Assembly (NCBI GenBank): GCA_040388535.1 | Contig: JAZKBR010000001.1 | Span: 544,821 to 608,820 of the forward strand | Source of the DNA: Gemmatimonadota bacterium | GTDB lineage: Bacteria > Gemmatimonadota > Gemmatimonadetes > Gemmatimonadales > GWC2-71-9 | Direction of reading: 5' to 3' | DNA: 64,000 nt | In this document: one piece after another, positions 57,639 through 64,000 of the stretch | How positions within the stretch are numbered: the first letter of the stretch is position 1 | Layout of the letters: each line of letters begins with the position of its first letter | Position numbers and translations under genes: made by a program | The notes under the pieces: generated by a model | Seen by the model: only the letters and a program-made list of their open reading frames with translations | Databases searched by the model: none | What the model was told of the DNA's origin: nothing

Positions 57639-57665
57639 GACCTTCAGGCTGAGTTGCGGCCGAGG

Positions 57666-58448
57666 TTACTTGTTGCGGCGGCGACGGCGGTTGGCCGCCA
57701 TGCCCGCGAGGCCCATCGCCAGCAGCGACATCGTGGCCGGCTCAGGGACGACGTCATCTTCGCCCTCATTGCCGCCGGTGCTGTCGTCGGTTCCGCAATA
57801 CTTCGCGGTGCCGACTGCCGCATTGGAGACGCACTCGAGCGAGATCGAATTTGCGCCGACGCGCTGCGCCTTCCAGCCCCATTCGAGCGCCGTCAGGGCC
57901 GCCGCGTCGAGCGCGGTGCCACCGGTGTGGTTCAGGGTGATGACCATCCAGTCTTCATTGCCGCTGAACGTCGGGCCAGGCGAGCCGTCGCAGGTCTTGT
58001 AGTTGGTGCCGCTGCCGCCGGACGGGCCGGCGCAGGTCACCAGGCCACCGTTACCACCGGCATCCGCGCCACCGTTGAAGGTCACGCCGACGCCCGGGAT
58101 CGACGTCACGAAAGACCAGTCAGCGGTGACATCGCCGCTTGCCACCCCGGCGACGCCGACGTAGTTCTGCCAGATCGCTGAGCCGAGCGTCCAGCTGCCG
58201 GCGTACCCGCCAAGCCCGAACACGCCGAAGCCCTGCAGCGAGGAAGCGATGATCTTGCTGCCGGCTGTCGAGCCGTTGAACAGGTAGACCTGCAGGTTGC
58301 CGCCGCTGAGCGCGAACTTGGCGGTGACGCAGGTCAGCGTTCCGGCCCCCGTCGAGCCGGCGCAGCGGGTCTCGGTTACGTCGGCACGAGCGGCCACCGG
58401 CGCCATCAGCGCGGCGACGCCCAGTGCCATACCAGCGAACTTCTTCAT
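57666..58448 (-). CDS. PEP-CTERM surface protein, 260 aa
   Basis: A secreted Gly/Ser/Thr-rich protein. The signal peptide is MKKFAGMALGVAALMAPVAA with cleavage near ARAD. The middle contains WTLGSAIWQNYVGVAGVASG, two or three paired Cys, and NEDWMVITLNHTGG. The C-terminal tail starts near residue 234: VPEPATMSLLAMGLAGMA, then RRRRRNK. It is identical over 18 residues with the tail of the 47920 protein, so both are clients of one sortase type. ATG 58448 follows GAGG. A perfect TGGCAC lies at 58562-58567 on its strand, but the -12 half is poor (TAACA), so a sigma-54 promoter here is doubtful. Confidence 0.92.
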   Translation of the reverse strand: MKKFAGMALGVAALMAPVAARADVTETRCAGSTGAGTLTCVTAKFALSGGNLQVYLFNGSTAGSKIIASSLQGFGVFGLGGYAGSWTLGSAIWQNYVGVAGVASGDVTADWSFVTSIPGVGVTFNGGADAGGNGGLVTCAGPSGGSGTNYKTCDGSPGPTFSGNEDWMVITLNHTGGTALDAAALTALEWGWKAQRVGANSISLECVSNAAVGTAKYCGTDDSTGGNEGEDDVVPEPATMSLLAMGLAGMAANRRRRRNK

Positions 58449-58811
58449 ATGCTGCCTCTTCCTTCGGAATGTGAACTGCGCCAAGAAGCTGATGTCGTCG
58501 GGCTGCAACATGGAACTGGTGGAACCACCCTGTTGCGCCCGAACAACAAACTGTTACGGGGGTGCCACAGCACAAACATCGTAAGTCGTTGATTTACCGT
58601 AGCCTAGGCCACCACGAATGCTCCTCCTTGCATCTTTCGGACCAAGAAAAAGGGGGAAGGGGGAAGGGGGAAGGGGAAGGGGAAGGAGAAGGGAGAAGCG
58701 GGAAGGGTGATGGGAGTCGCCTCTAGTCTCTCATCTCCCTTCTCCCTTCTCCCTTCTCCCTTCTCCCTTCTCGCCTCTCCTCTTCTGGGGGGAGGTACAT
58801 TTCGACACACC
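58449..58811. other. 363-base divergent intergenic region with inverted microsatellite
   Basis: It holds the upstream region of the second PEP-CTERM gene (about 58450-58620) with a half sigma-54 site, and the inverted repeat array 58645-58779. No other gene is seen. Confidence 0.6.
58645..58779. repeat. third inverted array of GAGAAGG-type 7-bp repeats
   Basis: The left arm (58645-58704) is degenerate, running AAGGGGG/AAGGGG units into GAGAAGG. The right arm (58729-58779) has about six TTCTCCC units. Unlike the other two arrays it lies between divergent genes, upstream of a histidine kinase, so it is not just a terminator. Confidence 0.8.
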
Positions 58812-59993
58812 GTGACCCGGCTCTCCTTCCGCACCCGTCTCTTCCTCGCGCTCTTCGCCGTGAGTGCCATCCCTGTCGCGCTGATCAGCGGCGCGGGGCT
58901 GGTATACATCCGGACGCAGAAGCTGGTCAACGGAACTGGAAACATCCCCGATATCGTCCGGACCTGGACCACCGCCCGCAAGGAGCTGGCCCGGGTCCCC
59001 CTCTCGGACGGGGCTGCGCTCGCCGTGGCTCGACACGACTCCACGCTGACCTACGTGGTGATCGCGAGCCAACAGAAGCAGCTGCTCGCGAAGAACTTTA
59101 CGGAACAGGGCCCCTTTGTCTTTGTGGCGGCGGCGCTGGTACTGCTTTTCGGCGTCGGCGTCGTCGGAGTCACTCTCTCACGACAATTCTCTGCGCCACT
59201 CGACGAGGTGGTAGACTGGACCGACCGGATCGGGCGACACGCCGAATTGCCGGACAAGGCCGAACAAAGGGCTATCCCGGAATTTTCGGCGCTCCAGGCG
59301 GCGCTCCGTGACCTTCAGCGTGGCCTCGAACAGGCTCGCCTCGTCGAACTCGAATCGGAGCGATTGCGTGCTTTCGGTGAGGTCGCGCGGCGGGTCGCCC
59401 ACGAGATGAAGAATCCGCTCACCCCGATCCGGCTCGCCGTACTCCAACTCTCACGCACGGCGACGCCTGAAGCCCGCGAGGTGCTCGACATCATCGCCGT
59501 CGAGTCATCGCGGCTCGAGGCGATGGCGCGCGAATTCGCCGAGCTTGGTCGCCTTCCCGAAGGGATCGCGGCACCGGTGGACCTGCAGGAATTGCTGGTC
59601 GACCTGCTGCGAAGCGCGGTCCCGGAATCGATGACGCACGAGCTGGTGGCAAACGGCGCGCTTCCGTCGATCGAAGGGCACTACGATCCGCTGCGACGCG
59701 CCTTCAGCAACCTGCTCCGCAATGCGGTCGAGGCGTGCGAAGGGAAAGGCAACATTGCCGTGACCCTGCGGCACGTCGACAGCCAGGTCGAAGTGCAGAT
59801 CAGTGACAACGGGCCGGGCATCGCGATCGCGAAGCGGGAACAGATCTTCCAGCCGTACTACACCGACAAGGGCGACGGTACCGGCCTTGGACTCGCCATC
59901 GTCCGTCAGACCATTGAACAGCACCACGGCAGTATTGCCGTCACGGACACACCCGGTGGCGGTGCCACTTTCCTCGTCCGGTTTCCCGTATGA
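58812..59993 (+). CDS. membrane sensor histidine kinase (NtrY-like)
   Basis: A 393-residue kinase: membrane segment 1 LFLALFAVSAIPVALISGAGLVYI (about 10-33), a periplasmic loop of about 65 residues, membrane segment 2 FVFVAAALVLLFGVGVVGVTL (about 102-122), a HAMP-like linker, H-box VARRVAHEMKNPLTPIRLAV with His197, and an ATPase domain with NLLRNAVEAC, ISDNGPGI and GTGLGLAIVRQTIEQHHGSI. The arrangement is NtrY/NtrB-like. GTG 58812 is chosen; starts further upstream would translate repeat-derived Ser/Pro/Phe/Leu sequence. The stop overlaps the regulator ATG by 4 bases. Confidence 0.88.
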   Translation: MTRLSFRTRLFLALFAVSAIPVALISGAGLVYIRTQKLVNGTGNIPDIVRTWTTARKELARVPLSDGAALAVARHDSTLTYVVIASQQKQLLAKNFTEQGPFVFVAAALVLLFGVGVVGVTLSRQFSAPLDEVVDWTDRIGRHAELPDKAEQRAIPEFSALQAALRDLQRGLEQARLVELESERLRAFGEVARRVAHEMKNPLTPIRLAVLQLSRTATPEAREVLDIIAVESSRLEAMAREFAELGRLPEGIAAPVDLQELLVDLLRSAVPESMTHELVANGALPSIEGHYDPLRRAFSNLLRNAVEACEGKGNIAVTLRHVDSQVEVQISDNGPGIAIAKREQIFQPYYTDKGDGTGLGLAIVRQTIEQHHGSIAVTDTPGGGATFLVRFPV

Positions 59994-61366
59994 CCACGCG
60001 CATCCTGATCATCGATGACGAGACCAACATCCGCCGCATGGTGGGTGCCCTGCTCAAATCGGAAGGGTTCGAGGTCGCCGAAGCGCCCAACGGGAATGCC
60101 GGGTTGCTGGCGCTTCCCGAAGTGGAGCCCGACATCATCCTGCTCGACCTGATGATGCCGCCCGGCCCCGACGGTCTCGCGACCCTCGAAAAGATTCGCG
60201 CCGGCGACACCGAGATCCCGGTGATCATGATGAGTGGCAAGGCGCAACTCGCCGATGCCGTGCGTGCCGTGCAGATGGGCGCATTCCAGTTCCTCGAGAA
60301 ACCGCTCGCTCCGGAATCGCTTCTGGTCGCACTCCGTTCGGCCGAGACGCTGGTGCGGACCCAGGCCGAGAATCGTTCGTTGCGTGCTGCCCTCGGTCCG
60401 CAGCCGGATCTCGTGGGCACCTCAGCGGAAATCGAGCTGGTGCGTCGGCTGATCGCGCAGGTCGGCCCGACTGATGCGCGCGTGCTGGTGCTGGGTGAAT
60501 CCGGCACCGGCAAGGAGCTGGTCGCCAATGCCATCCATCGCCGCTCGGCGCGAGCCCGGTTGCCGTTCGTCTCGGTGAATTGCGCCGCGATTCCCCGCGA
60601 CCTGGTCGAGAGCGAGATGTTCGGCCACGAACGTGGTGCCTTCACTGGCGCGACCGCGCGCCGCATCGGGCGCTTCGAACTCGCCGACACCGGCACGCTC
60701 TTCCTGGACGAAGTCGGCGACCTGCAACTCGATGCCCAGGCCAAGCTCCTGCGCGTGCTCGAGAGTGGCGAGATTCAGCGGATCGGCGCCGAGCGAAGTC
60801 AGCGCGTCGACGTGCGTGTCGTCTCGGCAACGAATCGCCGACTCGAGGAGGCCGTGGCGCAGGGTTCCTTCCGCGAGGATCTGTATTTCCGGCTCAACGT
60901 CTTTCCGATCGAGCTGCCGCCATTGCGTCAGCGCCTCGGCGACTTGCCCGAGCTGGTGATGCACCTGGCCGCCCGGCTGCGACCGCGACACCCGCCGCAG
61001 TTCACCCCCGATGCCCTCGAAGCGCTCGCACGCCACAGCTGGCCGGGGAACATCCGCGAACTCGCCAACATCGTGGAGCGTCTCGCCATCGTTGCGGGTG
61101 ACGAGGTCACGGCCGAACTCGTCCCGCACGTCCTGCGCAACACGGCTGCTGCGACGCCGTCGTCGAGCGGCGATCCCTCGCCGGGCTTCGTCGACGACGG
61201 GCGCGGCCTGACCGATCGACTCGATGATCACGAACGCGGGCTGATCTCCGGAGCGCTGAGTCAGGCCAGCGGCAACATTGCCGAGGCAGCACGCATGCTG
61301 AAAACTGATCGTGGCAACCTGTATCGCCGGATGCGCCGACTCGGCATCCGCGGAGGGGTCGAATGA
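59990..61366 (+). CDS. NtrX/NtrC-type sigma-54-dependent response regulator
   Basis: A 458-residue activator and cognate of the preceding kinase. The receiver carries Asp53 in DIILLDLMMPPG and Lys in FLEKPL. The AAA+ domain has Walker A GESGTGKE (169-176), GAFTGA (216-221), and FLDEVGDLQL with RIGAERSQRVDVRV. A Fis-like C-terminal helix-turn-helix (NIAEAARMLKTDRGNLYRRMRRLGI) binds DNA. Because GAFTGA is intact it can activate sigma-54 polymerase; NtrX proteins of this layout often control envelope genes. The next gene, an outer-membrane protein, overlaps its stop by 4 bases and may be its target. Confidence 0.92.
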   Translation: MTTRILIIDDETNIRRMVGALLKSEGFEVAEAPNGNAGLLALPEVEPDIILLDLMMPPGPDGLATLEKIRAGDTEIPVIMMSGKAQLADAVRAVQMGAFQFLEKPLAPESLLVALRSAETLVRTQAENRSLRAALGPQPDLVGTSAEIELVRRLIAQVGPTDARVLVLGESGTGKELVANAIHRRSARARLPFVSVNCAAIPRDLVESEMFGHERGAFTGATARRIGRFELADTGTLFLDEVGDLQLDAQAKLLRVLESGEIQRIGAERSQRVDVRVVSATNRRLEEAVAQGSFREDLYFRLNVFPIELPPLRQRLGDLPELVMHLAARLRPRHPPQFTPDALEALARHSWPGNIRELANIVERLAIVAGDEVTAELVPHVLRNTAAATPSSSGDPSPGFVDDGRGLTDRLDDHERGLISGALSQASGNIAEAARMLKTDRGNLYRRMRRLGIRGGVE

Positions 61367-63099
61367 ACCGCTTCCCGCAACTCGCTTCGCGCGCCGTCAG
61401 GCTCGCCGCCGCGGGCCTGCTCCTGACAGCGTGGCCACCACTCGCCGCGCAGGACCCGGCCCAGGTGCTCAACCTCGGGGCCCCCGCCGGCGACACGCTG
61501 CGCGGGGCGGCGCCAGACTCGGTGCTGACGCGGATCATCAACCGCTTCAATGACCCAGCCACGACCCGGCTGGAGGGGAAGCTCGATCTCGCGCCCGGCG
61601 CAAGCATGGCGGGCACGCTCGCACTCTACGGCAACCTCGCCCGGATTCAGGGCACCGTGCACGGCAGCGTGATCATCCTCAACGGCGACCTGCGAATCAG
61701 CGCGACCGGGCGGGTCGAAGGGGATATCATCGTAGTCGGCGGTCGTCTCACCGTGGCGGTGGGCGGAGTGATTACCGGCGACACGACGGTCTTCGAGCGC
61801 GCTGCGCCGGTGAGCCGGGCACCCGACGGGACCGTCATCCGGCGGAAACCCGGTCGATCACTGACCGACCTCACCACGGCGTCAGCGAGCTTCGCACTCG
61901 GTCCGGTTGCCGCGACGCTGCATCTGGGTGCCAGCGCGTACAATCGCACTGAGGGATTGCCGATCCAGTTTGGACCGAGCTTCCTCTGGCGCCCCGGTCA
62001 GAAGAACACCCTGCAACTCGACCTCAACGGAATCTTCCGCACGGCGAGCTCGGCCGATGCGAATCGACCCGACCTGGGCTGGACCGGAGCGCTCGTCCTC
62101 CGCAACGCCGGCAAGCAACCGCTCACCTTCCGCGCTGATGCTGGTTCAGTGATCGCGCCGATGACCGCACGCGCCTATTCACCCCTCGAATCCGGACTGT
62201 CGGCCTTCCTGCTTCGTCGCGACTACCGCGACTGGTTCGCCACGCGCGGCTGGGGACTCAGCGGCGAGTGGTCGCCGACCACGGCGCTCAGCGTCTCCGC
62301 GGGAATGCACCAGTCACGCGAGCGCTCGGTCAGGGCGACCGATGCTTTCTCGGTGTTCCGCAGCGGTGAACCGTGGCGCGCCAATCCGCTCATCGACGAA
62401 GGTCGCTTCCAGACCGCGAGCATCGGTCTGGGTTACGACACCCGCGACGACAAGCTCCATCCCACGTCCGGGTGGTGGCTGCGTGGCGAGCTTCGCCGGG
62501 TCACCAGCGGCGAACTCACGCCGGCCTCATTGCCGACTGAAGTTCGCGGGACGATGCCGGTTAGCGGCTACCAGTCTGATCAGCTCGATTTCGATGCGCG
62601 CTATTACCTGCGACTGAATCCGAAGAACGGCGTGCATATTCGCGCCGCAGGCGGTGGCTGGATTGGCGGGGATCCGTTGCTGGTCCAGCAGCGCCGCGCG
62701 ATGGGCGGCGGCGACCCCATGGCAGGCTACGCATTCCGTTTCCTCAATTGTGACCGACGCCTTCGACCCGATGCGGCGGAGCCAGCGCTCTGTGATCGCG
62801 ACCTGCTGCTGCAGGGTGAGTTCCGTCGAACGCTTGAGCTCAATTTCAACACCCGCGTTGGCGGCTATGCCTTCGGCATCCAGCGTGCCGATCTCGTGCT
62901 GTTCGGCGATCTCGGTTCGGCGTGGCTTGCCGGAGCGGGGCGTGGTCAGGTGCCCAGCAACCGGATCCAGTCAATCGGTGAGTGGCGCAGCGACGTCGGC
63001 GCCGGATTTGACGCCGGGCATTTCGGCATCTACATCGCGAAGGCTATCGCCGACCCCGAACCTCTCCGAGTCCTGTTCCGCCTTCAGCGACGCTTCTGA
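61363..63099 (+). CDS. outer-membrane barrel (Omp85/surface-antigen-like) with bactofilin-like N-terminus
   Basis: A 578-residue secreted protein. Signal peptide to LAAQ (about 1-30). Residues about 65-140 form a parallel beta-helix-like block in which GxI/V-x-G repeats (GSVIILNGDLRISATGRVEG, IIVVGGRLTVAVGGVITG) resemble bactofilin/polymer-forming domains. The remainder is a barrel with the closing signature of Omp85/D15 surface antigens: SIGLGYDTRDDKLHPTSG, AAGGGWIGGDPL, GEFRRTLELNF, LVLFGDLGSAW and VGAGFDAGHFGIYIAKAI ending in LQRRF. No POTRA domain is seen. It is translationally coupled to the NtrX-like regulator. Function is unknown; patatin-type autotransporter barrels are a cousin group. 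Confidence 0.72.
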   Translation: MNRFPQLASRAVRLAAAGLLLTAWPPLAAQDPAQVLNLGAPAGDTLRGAAPDSVLTRIINRFNDPATTRLEGKLDLAPGASMAGTLALYGNLARIQGTVHGSVIILNGDLRISATGRVEGDIIVVGGRLTVAVGGVITGDTTVFERAAPVSRAPDGTVIRRKPGRSLTDLTTASASFALGPVAATLHLGASAYNRTEGLPIQFGPSFLWRPGQKNTLQLDLNGIFRTASSADANRPDLGWTGALVLRNAGKQPLTFRADAGSVIAPMTARAYSPLESGLSAFLLRRDYRDWFATRGWGLSGEWSPTTALSVSAGMHQSRERSVRATDAFSVFRSGEPWRANPLIDEGRFQTASIGLGYDTRDDKLHPTSGWWLRGELRRVTSGELTPASLPTEVRGTMPVSGYQSDQLDFDARYYLRLNPKNGVHIRAAGGGWIGGDPLLVQQRRAMGGGDPMAGYAFRFLNCDRRLRPDAAEPALCDRDLLLQGEFRRTLELNFNTRVGGYAFGIQRADLVLFGDLGSAWLAGAGRGQVPSNRIQSIGEWRSDVGAGFDAGHFGIYIAKAIADPEPLRVLFRLQRRF

Positions 63100-63107
63100 G
63101 CCTGCGC

Positions 63108-63725
63108 GTGCGCCGGTTCCTCCTCGCGGCCTGCTTGCTCGCTGGCGCCACTTCGGTGGTGTCCGCTCAGGCGCAGCCGGTGGTGGATGCCCGTCTGGGC
63201 CCAGACCGGAGCAACGGTCCGAATCCGGAATGGCGGGTCGCGAATCTCTTCGAAGAAGGGCGCTGGAAGGATGCTCTCGAGAGCGCGTACTCGATTCGGC
63301 TGGAGTGGCAGGTCAAGGCCTGGCGAAAGCGGACGATCGCCGATGCCAAGGGACCATCGCTCGCCTATTCGGTGATCATCCGGAAGCAGCCACTGCTCGA
63401 GGAATACCAGATGATCACCCAATCAGCCGGTCGACGCCCCGTCGAAAAGAGCTTCTCGACACTCGATTCGCTGAAGGTCGCTGTCAACGCCTTCGTGACC
63501 GTTCCGTTCCAGCTGAGCGAAGGCGGCAGCTGGTACTACGCGGTGCGCCTCGACATCAGCACGCTCGACGATGAAGAGCTCGCCAAGTTGCAGCGCTTCA
63601 TGAACGATCCCTCCACCGGTGATCCGATCGGTGGCGGCGCAGTCACCCGTGGCGTGATGCGCCTCTTCCTGCCGACCCAGACGCTGAACGAAAGCACGCC
63701 GACGTTCACGGTTCGACCGCGCTAG
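63108..63725 (+). CDS. secreted DUF4390-like protein, 205 aa
   Basis: Signal peptide MRRFLLAACLLAGATSVVSAQAQ (about 1-22), then a soluble domain: VANLFEEGRWKDALESAYSIRLEWQVKAWRKRTIAD, SVIIRKQPLLEEYQMITQSAGRRP, SFSTLDSLKVAVNAFVTVPFQL, YYAVRLDISTLDDEELAKLQRFM. The order (RLEW strand, LLEEY, then LDISTLDDEEL) fits DUF4390 proteins that accompany NtrY/NtrX pairs, though this is from memory of the pattern. GTG 63108 lies 8 bases after the barrel stop, so it shares its operon. The role is unknown. Confidence 0.6.
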   Translation: MRRFLLAACLLAGATSVVSAQAQPVVDARLGPDRSNGPNPEWRVANLFEEGRWKDALESAYSIRLEWQVKAWRKRTIADAKGPSLAYSVIIRKQPLLEEYQMITQSAGRRPVEKSFSTLDSLKVAVNAFVTVPFQLSEGGSWYYAVRLDISTLDDEELAKLQRFMNDPSTGDPIGGGAVTRGVMRLFLPTQTLNESTPTFTVRPR

Positions 63726-63749
63726 ACGTTCGCCCGGGAGGCTTCGCCC

Positions 63750-64000
63750 ATGAGTTCCGCGCTGCGCTTCCTGCAACGCACCATTGCGATTGCCACCGCG
63801 GAGGATATTCCGGTGTGGCAGCAGTGGCACGACCTCTGGCGGTTCCATCGCCTCCTGGGAATGTCGCCCGGTGAGTTCGACCGCTACGACCTGTGGGATC
63901 GACGACGCCCACTCACGGAGCGGGTCGCCTATCTCTCTCACGCCGAACACCGCATCATCGAGAAGGCGGTCAATCCGGCCGATGCGGTCCGTGCACTCAA
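63750..64000 (+). CDS. truncated gene, possibly sugar-transfer-associated ATP-grasp enzyme
   Basis: Starts at ATG 63750 after GGGAGG and runs off the window after 83 codons. The visible part reads ALRFLQRTIAIATAED, then LGMSPGEFDRYDLWDRRRPLTERVAYLSHAEHRIIEKAVNP. An N-terminal (G-M-S-P-x-E-F-x-x-Y-x-L) and (R-V-A-Y-L-S-x-x-E) pattern of this kind occurs in ATP-grasp enzymes of polysaccharide loci, but the catalytic part is missing. It lies 24 bases after the DUF4390-like gene and is probably co-transcribed. Confidence 0.4.
   Translation, partial: MSSALRFLQRTIAIATAEDIPVWQQWHDLWRFHRLLGMSPGEFDRYDLWDRRRPLTERVAYLSHAEHRIIEKAVNPADAVRAL

Noticed and set aside
58562-58567. Perfect TGGCAC (minus) before the second PEP-CTERM gene as a sigma-54 promoter
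   Set aside because: At the right spacing the -12 half is TAACA, without the conserved GC; kept only as a note.
58707-58811. Earlier ATG start of the NtrY-like kinase
   Set aside because: The added 35 residues are translated from the 7-bp repeat (Ser/Pro/Phe/Leu); GTG 58812 gives a normal kinase N-terminus.

Overview
The window is about two-thirds G+C and densely coding. It reads as chromosome of a diderm (outer-membrane) bacterium. The best guess is Gemmatimonadota, or a close relative, an inference from the protein style: Oar-like TonB receptors, PEP-CTERM proteins with an exosortase, and a lysine/alanine-rich histone-H1-like protein. No rRNA, tRNA, CRISPR, prophage or insertion sequence was recognised. 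Many genes start with GTG and overlap the previous stop by 1-8 bases.

Layout: 1-1780 is a minus-strand set of an M1 peptidase (cut by the edge), a 61-residue orphan histidine-phosphotransfer-like protein and an M50 membrane protease. 1982-7508 holds housekeeping genes: rho, ruvX, mltG, thiE (minus), an RlmI-like rRNA methyltransferase and a Rossmann protein. 7603-13920 holds the histone-like gene, tdh-kbl (threonine to glycine), a small outer-membrane barrel, and a divergent MBOAT/SGNH acyltransferase pair. 14002-20107 is minus strand: a NYN-LOTUS RNA-binding protein, an acyl-CoA ligase, and a histidine kinase with an NtrC-type sigma-54 activator.

20396-42870 is a large exopolysaccharide locus: Wzc-type tyrosine kinase, Wza-type export protein, priming sugar transferase, exosortase, EpsI-like protein, deacetylase, many glycosyltransferases, a CapK-like ligase, an O-antigen-ligase-like polymerase, a PP-loop enzyme and two CelD/FemAB-like acyltransferases. 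42910-58448 carries the probable clients and companions: a 1454-residue subtilisin with eight BACON-like repeats, two PEP-CTERM proteins, glycosyltransferases (one broken by deletion), a lipoprotein, VanZ and a TonB receptor with a partner lipoprotein. 58812-64000 holds an NtrY/NtrX-like pair, an outer-membrane barrel fused to a bactofilin-like N-terminus, a DUF4390-like protein and a truncated gene.

Regulatory theme: several intergenic regions carry sites fitting the sigma-54 -24/-12 consensus (GG-N10-GC). The best lie before the TonB receptor, the first PEP-CTERM gene and the subtilisin. The subtilisin site is followed directly by an element matching the GEMM-I (cyclic di-GMP-I) riboswitch, and a second GEMM-like element precedes the lipoprotein gene at 50774. 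Together with the sigma-54 activator beside the polysaccharide locus, this suggests surface and matrix genes controlled by sigma-54 initiation plus second-messenger sensing in the leader. A second recurrent feature is a 7-bp repeat (GAGAAGG) arranged as facing inverted arrays between genes.
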